A stretch of DNA of 64,000 nucleotides, from contig CM075771.1 in NCBI GenBank assembly GCA_037974665.1, positions 4,092,881-4,156,880 of the forward strand, given 5' to 3'. The notes under the pieces are model-generated. The model made no database searches. It was not told where the DNA came from and saw only the letters and a program-made list of their open reading frames with translations. Origin of the DNA: Ehretia macrophylla (Eukaryota; Streptophyta; Magnoliopsida; Boraginales; Ehretiaceae). Made by a program: the position numbers and the translations under genes. Shown in pieces: positions 12,119 through 23,105 of the stretch. How positions within the stretch are numbered: the first letter of the stretch is position 1; each line of letters starts with the position of its first letter.

Positions 12119-12675
12119 CCTTTTCAATTTTTTTTCCTCCGGTTAGGGTTGCAAGATACTTTATCCACCACATTTCTATTATCCAATCCCATGGCACCTT
12201 GGGCAAGGCAACTTCACTTCACGTGGAGGCTGGGACCGCAAACCGAGGGCGTAGGGCTTGTGACCAAGTCTACGTCGCTCCGGTGCTCATAACTTTTTAT
12301 CCGTAAGAAGTTACGCAGCGCACAGCATACTGTTGGAAAGCTCTCCGAGAGCTCTACGATGGGGTCAGCAAGCTTGCTCACTGTGCCCCTTTTGGAGCCC
12401 AAAATCGAACGTTTTCATCAGTTTCGTGCCAGTTTTCTTATTAAGCTCTGTTTTTTCGTCCCGGATCGTAAGTCGTGAGCTGTTAAAAGGACGACAACCA
12501 TTCTCGCGGTACATTAGAGGGCCCTACATTGCGTCGATATCACGTCTTGCGAGGATGCTGCGTTGTTGAAGCGGATGGGTTGTTGTTAAGCCCATTGGGC
12601 CTTCTGAATGGGCCATCTTTCTAGGCTGGGACTGTGAACCATTAACACAAAAAGGAATTCTACCCCCACCATGAC

Positions 12676-12794
12676 GGGTGCGATCATACCAGCACTAATG
12701 CATCGGATCCAATCAGAACTCCTAAGTTAAGCGTGCTTGGGCGAGAGTACTACTAGGATGGGTGACCCCCTGGGAAGTCCTCGTGTTACACCCT
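12676..12794 (+). rRNA. 5S rRNA gene copy 5S-19
   Basis: Changes: C28T, C36A, G48T, G75C, G113A and C118T. It keeps its T-run terminator, but its spacer is cut 45 bp past the gene by the retroelement junction at 12839/12840. Confidence 0.87.
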
Positions 12795-12839
12795 CCTTTT
12801 CAATTTTTTTTCCTCCGGTTAGGGTTGCAAGATACTTTA

Positions 12840-13463
12840 AGCTATTCTTTCACAACTGTTAAGCACAAAGGACCAAAGGGATTCGCCAATAACCGAGCTC
12901 CAAAAGCAATCACCAATTCCCAAATAAAGGCTAGTCAAATGCCATTCATTTCCTGCCAATCCATACACCTTGAAAAGCCAGCGGTGAACCACTTTCTTCA
13001 GGGGAGGAAGAGGACTTACTTACCATTTCAATAGGACATGTATGAATGCCAATATATCACAGTTATACATATGCCTTAAACTATTATGCAAGCAAGTTTA
13101 CAAAATAGTTTATTCAACAAAGTCACTCAAGCACGACAATCAAGTCAAGCACAACATATTCAATTCAAGACATTTTAAAACACACATTACAAGCAATACT
13201 TCAAGCAAATAACAATACACGAGGTCGATAAAATTCACGATGCCAATTCAATAAGTCAATTCGATAGACAACTAGACATTTCACCTTACTTAGCACACAA
13301 TTAACACATAACACATAACTATATCACATAGGAGCACACATTCAAGTCAAGACACACAATCTCACATACAAGCATACACTTTCATGAAACACTTAACAAG
13401 CACACATTCAAGGGTCACTACCCACCAGACCGAGGACCCTGTCCCGGCTTATGAGCTAGACAA
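12840..13463 (-). other. Truncated internal leader of the minus-strand element
   Basis: About 620 bp of AT-rich sequence downstream of the PBS on the minus strand, with no long open frame and no domain I recognise. It probably corresponds to the 5' untranslated leader. It stops at the junction with 5S spacer at 12839. Confidence 0.65.
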
Positions 13464-13475
13464 GCTCTGATACCA
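13464..13475 (-). other. Primer-binding site (initiator Met-tRNA type)
   Basis: The minus strand reads TGGTATCAGAGC, the standard PBS of many plant Ty3/gypsy and Ty1/copia elements, two bases after the LTR end. It fixes the element's orientation. Confidence 0.92.
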
Positions 13476-13477
13476 CC

Positions 13478-15968
13478 TGTGACACCCCGTTCCCTCTCGA
13501 GACCGGGAGTTCTATCGATCAATCTAATCACAACCCAAATCCAAACCCGGGCAATATTTTCAGGGAAAACGGACGGAGTCTCCCCTGTTTCTAGGCGAAA
13601 TATAAAACCTGTAATAGCATATAAATGGACCAACACCGTGTCCAACCATACAAACTACCTCAAGGCCATCCGAGCCTCGGTTCTCAACAATTAAACTCAG
13701 CATGTATACATACATTTCCAATTTAAAAGCTAACCTATCTCTTTTCATTTTTGACAAGTACATTCAAACTAGACAATTAAACCATACTAAGCTACTGCAT
13801 AAAATAAACTATCATGCCATTCTAACTCTTTTGCTTTGGACATTACAACCATGCATTGAAGTTAAGCTACATTAACTATATACATAATCTAACTTATCAA
13901 ACCATTCCAACTACATAGCTAGATTTATATTACATTTCTTTTAACAATAATTACATACAACATAAAAGCATACAACTTGACAACTTTGACAACTCAAATT
14001 ACATAGGCACTCAAGACAACTCTTCAAGCACGGACTTTCACGAAATCACGAACTTTGCAGCTAACACGGCATTTCCTGAAATGTGGTGGTGAGAAGTGAG
14101 TATACACAACACGTATACTCAGTGAGGGCGAGACAGATATCGAATTGGAGAGAAAGAAGATCGTGCAATGCAAATAGGTACAGTTAAGCAATACAATCAA
14201 TAAAAGGCATTCAATATAAACAACAATACAATTAAACAACTAAAGAAAGCATTAACACAACCAATCAAAGCTATACCACACTTTGAAGGCTATGGTTCAC
14301 TCGAGCGAGTAATGTACCGATCACGATTCCGATGACTTTAACGATGACGCGCCGGCCCAAACCACCTTATAACACCAGTTTGGAATACCCCGGAAGTATC
14401 CATCAATCCTACGACCCAAATCTCCCTGGGAGGCAACCCAAGCGAGAAAGGGAATAGCAACGGAGCTAGAGCAACCAACACTGGCAACCCGAGGCTACCC
14501 AGAGAGGCCCATCACTCACGTGCGAGACACTATGCAATGCAAGACTCGATACAAGACGATAAACGAGCGATATCAAGCATTCTCAACAATGGATAAACAT
14601 TTCAATCAACAATTAACTCTAACAAGCGTAATAAGCATTAACAAGCATAACAAGCAAAATAACAAGCATTAACAAGCACTCTTTTAGCAATATAAACATA
14701 AAACACACAAAATCACCAAAAATGCCCCAACCTTCAAAATGCCACTACTTTCAAACGAGCCACGAGTCTTGGAAACCGACTTCACCAATCCTCCTAGGTC
14801 ACTATAAGGCACGTCTAGAGACTCTGAAACCCTACTTAACCCTAGAATTCGTGCAAAGCCCGATTTTCCCCCTTTGCTCGTTTGAACTACAACTATACCC
14901 ACCAAACACCCAACCACCACCACGACCACCCCAAAAGTGCTCCCATGGCTTCACGAAGCAATGCCACCACGCAAAACGACAAAACGCTTAAGCCGACCTA
15001 AACGACCCCGACTTTCACTAAGCCGTTTTTCTCCGTTTTTCCATTACACATTTCAATTAAACCACACATTTAGGCATTCCAGCATACCTAGCACATTTCT
15101 ACATCAACAGACAGCATAACGGGGCAACTTCAACATTTCAAGGGTTTACTATTCACTAATTACTATTCATTAATCAATTTAAATTGCAATCTCAACATTT
15201 AACCGCAGAAAATGTTAAAAAGCTATAAATACATGTTCTACAATCAACAAGGAACATTCTTTAAGCAACAAAACGATTAAAACAACAATCTACGCATAAA
15301 ATCTAAAAATCAAAGTTTAGATACAAAATTTTCAAATGCGCAAATAAGCATGAAACCCTCACCTCAGACGCTCCTAGACGCTAGGAAAACCTTGTAGAGT
15401 GCCTCGGAAACCACCCCGTGGAAGCCCTCGCGAAGAATCGAAGATTTGAAGTTGAGATTTTCTTTTTTTTTTCTCCTTCTTTTCCTCATGGTCTCAAGCT
15501 CTTTTCTCTCTGTTTTTTTCGTGCAATTCTGCTTATTTAAAAAAAAAAAGTCAAGAAGTCAAAGGTCAAAATTCGGTCAACCCGCTAAACCAAAACAGCT
15601 ATGCGCGACCTCACGAAAACGGCCATAACTTCTTCTAGAAAACTCCAATTCACGAACGGTTTGAACCCTCATAAACTAGACTCATAGAGCTTTCCAACCA
15701 TATATAATTTGATACCTAACTCTTCCCCAATTGGTTCAGATTTAATTCCAAAGTTGACCCAAAATTTGACTAACTTAACATTGCATTTTTTTATTTCTAA
15801 TCCCAAGTTTGCATTTTATTAAACATTTCAAAAATTTCCACCTTGTCCTAGTTGGTCAATGTAGATGAAAAGTCAACTAGTTTGGTCAAAGAAGGTGAAA
15901 GGTCAATAAAATGCAATTTAAATGAACTTAAAATGCTATTGAATACATGCCAGGTTCGGGGTATCACA
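13478..15968 (-). repeat. LTR of the truncated minus-strand element
   Basis: A 2491-bp LTR bounded, on the minus strand, by TGTGATACCCCG and GGGGTGTCACA, that is TG...CA with imperfect terminal inverted repeats. It contains a module at about 14381-14512 (minus strand) that is recognisably related to the LTRs of the other two elements in the window. The region just before its 3' end (minus-strand motif GGCTCGGATGGCCTTGA) also matches the solo LTR at 47116-51138. It is a different family or subfamily, being shorter than both. Confidence 0.85.
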
Positions 15969-16121
15969 CCAACAATGCGTCGATATCATGTTCTGCAAGG
16001 ATGCTGCGTTGTTGAAGCGGATGGGCTGTTGTTAAGCCCATTGGGCTTTGTGAATGGGTCATCTCTCTAGGCTGGGACCGTGAACCGTTAACACAAAAAG
16101 GAATTCTACCCCCACCATGAC

Positions 16122-16240
16122 GGGTGCAATCATACAAGCACTAATGCCCCGGATCCCATCAGAACTCCGAAGTTAAGCGTGCTTGGGCGAGAGTAGTACT
16201 AGGATGGGTGACCCCCTGGGAAGTCCTCAAGTTGTACCCC
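16122..16240 (+). rRNA. 5S rRNA gene copy 5S-20
   Basis: Class B. G7A, C15A, A27C, G108A, T109A and C114T. C15A and A27C recur in 5S-27. It is the first gene after the truncated retroelement, whose LTR end lies 153 bp upstream, leaving the proximal promoter region intact. Confidence 0.88.
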
Positions 16241-16797
16241 CCTTTTCAATTTTTTTTCCTCCGGTTAGGGTCACAAGATACTTTATCCACCACATTTCTA
16301 TTATCGAATCCCACGGCACCTTGGGCAAGACAACTTCACTACACGTGGAGGCACGGCCTGCAAACCGAGGGCGTAGGGCTTGTGGCCAGGTCTCCGTCGC
16401 TCCGGTGCCCATAACTTTTGATCCGTAAGGAGTTATGCGGCGCATAGCATACCGTTGTAAAGCTCTCTGAGAGCTCTGCGATAGGGGCAGCAAGCTAGCT
16501 TGCTATGCCCTTTTTGGAGTCCAAAATTGAACGTTTTCATCAGTTTCGAGCCATTTTTCTTATTAAGCTTTGTTTTTTCGTCCCGGATTGTACGTCGTGA
16601 GCTGTTAAAAGGACGACAACCTTACTCGCGGGACATTAGAAGGACCTACAATACGTCGATATCACGTCTTGCGAGGATGCTGCGTTGTTGAATCGGATGG
16701 GTTGTTGTTAAGCCCATTGGGCCTTCTGAATGGGCCATCTCTCTAGGCTGGGATTGTGAATCGTTAACACAAAAAGGAATTCTACCCCTACCATGAC

Positions 16798-16916
16798 GGG
16801 TGCGATCATACCAGCACAAATGCACCAGATCCCATCAGAACTCCGAAGTTGAGCGTGCTTGGGCGTGAGTAGTACTAGTATGGGTGACCCCCTGGGATGA
16901 CCTCCTGTTGCACCCC
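16798..16916 (+). rRNA. 5S rRNA gene copy 5S-21 (GATGACCT-type variant)
   Basis: Mixed unit (class A gene end, TTGCAAG spacer). T21A, G30A, A54G, A69T, G82T, A101T, T103A and G108C. The terminator T run is interrupted by a G. Confidence 0.86.
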
Positions 16917-17473
16917 CCTTTTAAATTTTTGTTCCTCCGGTTAGGGTTGCAAGATACTTTATCCACCATATTTCTATTATCGAATCCCACAGCACCTTGG
17001 GCAAGACAACTTCGCTTGACGTGGAAGCTGGGCCCGCAAACCGAGGGCGCAGGGCTTGTGACTAGGTCTCTGTCGCTCCGGTGCCCATAACTTTTGATCC
17101 GTAAGGAGTTACGTGGCGCACATCATACCGTTGTAAAGCTCTCTGAGAGCTCTACGATGGGGGCAGCAAGCTAGCTTGCTTTGCCCTTTTTGTAGCCCAA
17201 AATCGAACGTTTTCATCAGTTTTGGGCCACTTTTCTTATTAAGCTCTGTTTTTTCGTCCCGGATCGTACGTCGTGAGCTGTTAAAAGGACGAAAACTTTA
17301 CTCGCGGGACATTAGAAGGCCCTACAATGCGTCGATATCACGTCTTGCGAGGATGCTGCGTTTTTGAATTGGATGGGTTGTTGTTAAGCCCATTGGGCCT
17401 TTTGAATGGGCCATCTCTCTAGGCTGGGACTGTGAACCGTTAACAGAAACAAGAATTCTACCCCTACCATGCC

Positions 17474-17592
17474 GGGTGCGATCATACCAGCACTAATGCA
17501 CCGGATCCCATCAGAACTCCGAAGTTAAGCGTGCTTGGGCGAGAGTAGTACTAGGATGGGTGACCCCCTGGGAAGTCCTCGTGTTGCACCCA
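17474..17592 (+). rRNA. 5S rRNA gene copy 5S-22 (near perfect)
   Basis: Identical to the consensus from position 1 to 118; only the final base differs (C119A). All internal promoter boxes are intact and the TTTT/T8 terminator follows. A strong candidate for an active copy, although the usual ATGAC before the gene reads ATGCC. Confidence 0.95.
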
Positions 17593-18148
17593 CCTTTTCA
17601 ATTTTTTTTCCGCCGGTTAGGGTTGCCAAGATACTTTATCCACCACATTTCTATTGTCAAATCCCACGGCACCTTGGGCAAGACAACTTCGCTTCACGTG
17701 GAGGCTGGGCCCGCAAACCGAGGGCGTACGGCTTGTGACCAGGTCTCCGTCGCTCTGGTGCCATAACTTTTGATCCGTAAGGAGTTACGCAACGCACAGC
17801 ATACCGTTGTAAAGCTCTCTGAGAGCTCTACGACGGGGGCAGCAAGCTGGCTTGCTTTGCCCTTTTTGGGCCCAAAATTGAACGTTTTCATCAGTTTCGG
17901 GCCACTTTTCTTATTAAGCTCTGTTTTTTCATTCCGGATCGTACGTCGTGAGTTGTTAAAAGGACGACAACCTTACTCGCGGGACATTAGAGGGACCAAC
18001 AATGCGTCGATATCATGTCTTGCGAGGATGCTGCGTTGTTGAAGCAGATGGGTTGTTGTTATGCCCATTGGGCTTTCTGAATGGGTCATCTCTCTAGGCT
18101 GGGACTGTGAACCGTTAACACAAAAAGGAATTCCACCCCCACCATGAC

Positions 18149-18267
18149 GGGTGCGATCATACAAGCACTAATGCACCAGATCCCATCAGAACTCCGAAGT
18201 TAAGCATGCTTGGGCGAGAGTAGTACTACGATGGGTGACCCCCTGGGAAGTCCTCGTGTTGTACCCC
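18149..18267 (+). rRNA. 5S rRNA gene copy 5S-23
   Basis: Class B. C15A, G30A, G58A, G82C and C114T. Confidence 0.9.
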
Positions 18268-18824
18268 CCTTTTCAATTTTTTTTCCTCCGGTTAGGGTTG
18301 CAAGATACTTTATCCACCACATTTCTATTATCGAATCCCAGGGCACCTTGGGCAAGACAACTTCACTTCACGTGGAGGCAGGGCATGCAAACCGAGGGCG
18401 TAGGGCTTGTGACCAGGTCTCCATCGCTCCGGTGCCCATAACTTTTGATCCGTAAGGAGTTACGCGGCGCACAGCATACCGTTGTAAAGATCTCTGAGAG
18501 CTCTACGATGGGGACATCAAGCTGGCTTGCTTTGCCCTTTTTGGAGTCCAAAATTGAACATTTTCATCAGTTTTGAGCCATTTTTCTTATTAAGCTCTGT
18601 TTTTTCGTCCCGGATTATACGTCGTGAGCTGTTAAAAGGATGAAAACCTTAATCACGGGACATTAGAAGGACCTACAATACGTCGATATCACGTCTTGCG
18701 AGAATGCTGCGTTGTTGAATCAGATGGGTTGTTGTTAAGCCCATTGGGCCTTCTGAATGGGCCATCTCTCTAGGCTGGGACTGTGAACCGTTAACACAAA
18801 AAGGAATTCTACCCCTACCATGAC

Positions 18825-18943
18825 GGGTGCGATCATACCAGCACTAATGCACTGGATCCCATCAGAACTCCGAAGTTAAGCGTGTTTGGGCATGAGTAGT
18901 ACTAGGATGGGTGACCCCCTGGGATGACCTCTTGTTGCATCCC
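18825..18943 (+). rRNA. 5S rRNA gene copy 5S-24 (short-spacer subfamily)
   Basis: Changes: C29T, C61T, G68A, A69T, A101T, T103A, G108T and C117T. First of the copies with a 112-bp shorter spacer; the spacer deletion point is near 19024. Confidence 0.85.
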
Positions 18944-19388
18944 CCTTTTCAATTTTTTTCCCCCGGTTAGGGCTGCGAAGATACTTTATCCACCATATTT
19001 CTATTATTGAATCCCACGGCACCTTACGCGGCGCACTGTATACTGTTATAAAGCTCTCTGAGAGCTCTACGATGGGGGCAGCAAGCTGGTTCGCTGTGCT
19101 CGTTTTGGAGTCCAAAATCGAACGTTTTCATCAGTATCGAGCCATTTTTCTTAATAAGCTCTATTTTTTCGTCCCGGATTGTACGTCGTGAGCTGTTAAA
19201 TGGACAAAAACCTTACTCGCGGGACATTAGAAGGACCTACAATACGTCGATATCACGTCTTGCGAGGATGCTGCGTTGTTCAATCGGATAGGTTGTTGTT
19301 AAGCCCATTGGGCCTTCTGTATGGGCCATCTCTTTAGGCTGGGATTGTGAACCGTTAACACAAAAAGGAATTCTACCCCTACCATGAC

Positions 19389-19507
19389 GGGTGCGATCAT
19401 ACCAGTACTAATGCACCGGATCCCATCAGAACTCCGAAGTTAAGCGTGTTTGGGCTTGAGTAGTACTAGGATGGGTGACCCCCTGGGATGACCTCTTGTT
19501 GCACCCC
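19389..19507 (+). rRNA. 5S rRNA gene copy 5S-25 (short-spacer subfamily)
   Basis: C18T, C61T, G68T, A69T, A101T, T103A and G108T. Its own unit is 563 bp long. Confidence 0.86.
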
Positions 19508-19951
19508 ACTTTCAATTTTTTTCCGCCGGTTAGGGTTGCGAAGATACTTTATCCACCATATTTTTATTATTGAATCCCACGGCACCTTACGCGGCGCACC
19601 GCATACCGTTGGAAAGCTCTCTGAGAGCTCTACGATGGGGGCAGCAAGCTAGCTCGCTGTGCCCTTTTTGGAGTCCAAAATCGAACGTTTTCATCAGTTT
19701 CGAGCCATTTTTCTTATTAAGCTCTGTTTTTTCGTCCCGGATTGTACGTCGTGAGCTGTTAAAAGGACGAAAACCTTACTCACGGGAGATTAGAAGGGCC
19801 TACAATACGTCGATATCACGTCTTGCGAGGATGCTGCGTTGTTGAATCGGATGGGTTGTTGTTAAGCCCATTGGGCCTTCTGAATGGGCCATCTCTCTAG
19901 GCCTGGATTGTGAACCGTTAACACAAAAAGGAATTCTACCCCTACCATGAC

Positions 19952-20070
19952 GGGTGCGATCATACCAGCACTAATGCACCGGATCCCATCAGAACTCCGA
20001 AGTTAAGCGTGCTTGGGCGTGAGTAGTACTAGTATGGGTGACCCCCTGGGATGACCTCGTGTTGCACCCC
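19952..20070 (+). rRNA. 5S rRNA gene copy 5S-26 (GATGACCT-type, full-length spacer)
   Basis: A69T, G82T, A101T and T103A, but C61 and G108 are normal and the spacer is full length and class A. It looks like an intermediate or a recombinant between the short-spacer subfamily and ordinary class A units. Confidence 0.9.
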
Positions 20071-20626
20071 CCTTTTCAATTTTTTCTTCTCCGGTTAGGG
20101 TTGCCAAGATACTTTATCCACCACATTTCTATTATCGAATCCCACACCACCTTGGGCAAGACAACTTCGCTTCACGTGGAGGCTGGGCCCGCAAACCGAG
20201 GGCGCAGGGCTTGTGACCAGGTCTCCGTCGCTCCGGCGCCCATAACTTTTGATCCATAAGGAGTTACGCGGCGCACAGCATACCCTTGGAAAGCACTCTT
20301 AGAGCTCTACGACGGGGCTAGCAAGCAAGCTTGATGTGCCTTTTTGGGCCCAAAATTGAACGTTTTCATCAGTTTCTGGCCACTTTTCTTATTAAGCTCT
20401 GTTTTTTCGTCCCGGATCGTACGTCGTGAGCTGTTAAAAGGATGAAAACCTTACTCACGGGAGATTAGAAGGGCCTACAATACGTCGATATCACGTCTTG
20501 CGAGGATGCTGCGTTGTTGAAGCGGATGGGTTGTTGTTAAGCCCATTGGGCTTTCTGAATGGGTCATCTCTCTAGGCTGGGACTGTGAACCGTTAACACA
20601 AAAAGGAATTCTACCCCCACCATGAC

Positions 20627-20745
20627 AGGTGCGATCATACAAGCACTAATGCCCCGGATCCCATTAGAACTCCGAAGTTAAGCGTGCTTGGGCGAGAGTA
20701 GTTCTAGGATAGGTGACCCCCTGGGAAGTCCTCGTGTTGTACCCC
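20627..20745 (+). rRNA. 5S rRNA gene copy 5S-27
   Basis: Class B. G1A, C15A, A27C, C39T, A77T, G85A and C114T. C15A and A27C are shared with 5S-20, 4.5 kb upstream. Confidence 0.87.
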
Positions 20746-21214
20746 CCTTTTCAATTTTTTTTCCTCCGGTTAGGGTTGCAAGATACTTTATCCACCACAT
20801 TTCTATTATCGAATACCACGGCACCTTGGGCAGGACAACTTCACTACACGTAGAGGCAGGGCCGGCAAACCGACGGCGTTGGGCTTGTGACCAGGTCTCC
20901 GTCGCTCCGGTGCCCATAACTTTTGATCCGTAAGGAGTTACGCGGCGTACAGCATACCGTTGGAAAGCTCACTGAGAGCTCTACGACGGGGGCAGCTAGC
21001 TTGTTCGCTGTGCCCTTTTTAGAGCCCAAAATCAAACGTTTTCATTAGTTTCGGGCCACTTTTCTTATTATGCTCTGTTTTTTCAACCCGGATCGTACGT
21101 CGTGAGCTATTAAAAGGACGAAAACCTAACCCGCGGGACATTAGAAGGCCCTATAATGCGTCGATATCACGTCTTGTGAGGATGCTGCGTTTTTTAATCG
21201 GATGGGTTGTTGTT

Positions 21215-21302
21215 AAGCCCATTGGGCCTTCTGAATGGGCCATCTCTCTAGGCTGGGACTGTGAACCGTTAACACAAAAAGGAATTCTAACCCTACCATG
21301 AC
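21215..21302 (+). promoter_or_regulatory. Upstream region of the consensus 5S gene
   Basis: Reference example of the 5' flank seen in almost every unit. GCCCATTGGGCC at about -85 to -75 and a second TGGGCC at -67 to -62 are plant 'site II'-like elements (TGGGCY), known from promoters of translation-related genes. The -32 to -23 stretch reads AACACAAAAA, not the TATATA usual at about -28 of characterised plant 5S genes, and I see no GC at -12; the C at -1 is present. Whether these motifs drive Pol III here is inference. Confidence 0.5.
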
Positions 21303-21421
21303 GGGTGCGATCATACCAGCACTAATGCACCGGATCCCATCAGAACTCCGAAGTTAAGCGTGCTTGGGCGAGAGTAGTACTAGGATGGGTGACCCCCTGG
21401 GAAGTCCTCGTGTTGCACCCC
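21303..21421 (+). rRNA. 5S rRNA gene copy 5S-28 (consensus copy)
   Basis: The reference copy: 119 bp from GGGTGCGATC to GTTGCACCCC, matching standard plant 5S rRNA. The product is the RNA of the large ribosomal subunit's central protuberance, made by RNA polymerase III with TFIIIA. The internal promoter is complete: A box around 50-64 (AGTTAAGCGTGCTTG), intermediate element around 67-72, C box around 80-97 (AGGATGGGTGACCCCCTG). The 5' GGGTGC pairs with the 3' GCACCC to close helix I. The base at -1 is C. A TTTT at +122 and a T8 run act as terminator. The unit is class A. This is the only copy in the window that fully matches the majority sequence, so it is the best candidate for a functional gene. 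Confidence 0.97.
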
Positions 21422-21423
21422 CC

Positions 21424-21438
21424 TTTTCAATTTTTTTT
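21424..21438 (+). terminator. Pol III terminator of the consensus 5S gene
   Basis: TTTT, then CAA, then T8, starting three bases past the gene's last C. The same arrangement follows nearly all copies in the array; an oligo-T run on the non-template strand is the normal Pol III stop signal. Confidence 0.85.
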
Positions 21439-21603
21439 CCGCCGGTTAGGGTTGCCAAGATACTTTATCCACCACATTTCTATTATCAAATCCCACGGCA
21501 CCTTGGGCAAGACAACTTAGCTTCACATGGAGGCTGGGCCCCCAAACCGAGGGCGTAGGGCTTGTGACCAGGTCTCCGTCGCTCCGGTGCCTTAACTTTT
21601 TAT

Positions 21604-21656
21604 CCGTAAGGAGTTACGCGGCGCACAGCTTACCGTTGTAAAGCTCTCTGAGAGCT
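21604..21656 (+). other. Inverted repeats in the 5S spacer (reference unit)
   Basis: Two small dyads recur in most full-length spacers. CCGTAA-GGAG-TTACG (21604-21618) can fold as a 5-6 bp stem with a 4-base loop. AGCTCTCTGAGAGCT (21642-21656) is palindromic except at its centre. The first is partly lost in short-spacer units. No function is known to me. Confidence 0.5.
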
Positions 21657-21977
21657 CTACGACGGGGGCAGCAAGCTGGCATGCTGTGCCCTTTTTGGGC
21701 CCAAAATCGAACGTTTTCATCAGTTTCGGGCCACTTTTCTTAATAATCTATGTTTTTTCGTCCTGAATAGTACGTCGTGAGCTGTTAAAAGGACGAAATC
21801 CTTACTCGCGGGACCTTAGAAGGACCTACAATACGTCGATATCACGTCTTGCGAGGATGCTGCGTTGTTGAATTGGATGGGTTGTTGTTAAGCCCATTGG
21901 GCCTTCTGAATGGGCCATCTCTCTAGGCTGGGATTGTGAACCGTTAACACAAAAGGGAATTCTACCCCTACCATGAG

Positions 21978-22096
21978 GGGTGAGATCATGCCAGCACTAA
22001 TGCACCGGATCCCATCAGAACTCCGAAGTTAAGCGTGTTTGGGCGTGAGTAGTACTAGGATGGATGACCCCCTGGGATGACCTGTTGTTGCACCCC
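21978..22096 (+). rRNA. 5S rRNA gene copy 5S-29 (short-spacer subfamily)
   Basis: C6A, A13G, C61T, A69T, G87A, A101T, T103A, C107G and G108T. C6A breaks a helix I pair. The unit is 565 bp long. Confidence 0.84.
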
Positions 22097-22542
22097 CCCT
22101 TTTCAATTTTTTTCCCCCGGTTAGGGTTGCGAAGATACTTTATCCACCATATTTCTATTATTGAATCCCACGACACCTTACACGGCGCACCGCATACCGT
22201 TGTAAAGCTCTCTGAGAGCTCTACGATGGGGACAGCAAGCTAGCTCGCTGTGCCCTTTTTGGAGTCCAAAATCGAACGTTTTCATCAGTTTCGAGCCATT
22301 TTTCTTATTAAGCTCCGTTTTATTGTCCCGGATTGTACGTCGTGAGCTTTTAAAAGGACGAAAACCTTACTCGCAGGACATTAGAAGGACCTACAATACG
22401 TCGATATCACGTCTTGCCAGGATGCTTTGTTGTTGAATCGGATGGGTTGTTGTTAAGCCCATTGGGCCTTCTGAATGGGCCATCTCTCTAGGCTGGGATT
22501 GTGAACCGTTAACACAAAAAGGAATTCTACCCATACCATGAC

Positions 22543-22661
22543 GGGTGCGATCATACCAGCACTAATGCACCGGATCCCATCAGAACTCCGAAGTTAAGCG
22601 TGTTTGGGCGTGAGTAGTACTAGGATGGGTAACCCCCTGGGATGACCTCTTGTTGCACCCC
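22543..22661 (+). rRNA. 5S rRNA gene copy 5S-30 (short-spacer subfamily)
   Basis: C61T, A69T, G89A, A101T, T103A and G108T. The unit is 563 bp long. Confidence 0.87.
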
Positions 22662-23105
22662 CTTTTCAATTTTTTTCCCCCGGTTAGGGGTGCGAAGATA
22701 CTTTATCCACCATATTTCTATTATTGAATCCCACGGTACCTTACGCGGCGCACCGCATACCGTTGGAAAGCTCTCTGAGAGCTCTACGATGGGGGCAGCA
22801 AGCTGGCTCGCTGTGCCCTTTTTGGCGTCCAAAATCGAATGTTTTCATCAGTTTCGAGCCATTTTTCTTATTAAGCTCTATTTTTTCGTCTCGGATTTTA
22901 CATCGTGAGCAGTTAAAAGGACGAAAACCTTACTCGCGGGACATTAGAAGGTCCTACAATACGTCGATATCACGTCTTGCGAGGATGCTGCGTTGTTGAA
23001 TCGGATGGGTTATTGTTAAGCCCATTGGGCCTTCTGAACGAGCCATCTCTCTAGGCTGGGATTGTGAACCTTTAACACAAAAAGGAATTCTACCCCTACC
23101 ATGAC

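Larger units (their letters stand above)
1..12839 (+). repeat. 5S rDNA tandem array, block 1 (19 genes)
   Basis: Head-to-tail 5S units with gene starts 674-678 bp apart. The window opens inside a spacer, so the first unit is partial. Each spacer holds, in order: a C run and a T-rich terminator just after the gene; an AT-rich stretch (GATACTTTATCCACCACATT); a GC-rich middle (GGAGGCTGGGCCCGCAAACC); a short inverted repeat CCGTAA-GGAG-TTACG; a near-palindrome around GCTCTCTGAGAGC; a second T-rich stretch; and a 3' part with GCCCATTGGGCC and TGGGCC 60-90 bp before the next gene. I see no gene in the spacers on either strand. The block ends where unit 5S-19 is broken by the minus-strand retroelement at 12840. 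Confidence 0.95.
12840..15968 (-). mobile_element. Truncated Ty3/gypsy-type LTR retroelement
   Basis: A minus-strand insertion between two broken 5S spacers. Read on the minus strand it has one LTR (15968 to 13478), a primer-binding site two bases later, then about 624 bp of untranslated leader ending abruptly at 12840. The rest of the interior and the second LTR are missing. The right junction is exactly at an LTR end, but about 358 bp of 5S spacer is absent between the two flanks, so a deletion or illegitimate recombination removed the far part of the element with neighbouring 5S DNA. I see no recognisable gag or pol coding. The family is assigned from the initiator-Met-tRNA type primer site and the LTR ends. 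Confidence 0.85.

Noticed and set aside
510..12839. Cassandra-type TRIM elements (short retrotransposons carrying 5S in their LTRs)
   Set aside because: The 5S copies sit in uniform head-to-tail units without PBS, PPT or TG...CA borders, as in true 5S rDNA.
12762..13034. Open frame spanning the 5S/retroelement junction
   Set aside because: It crosses the breakpoint at 12839/12840 between unrelated sequences, so it is an accidental fusion.
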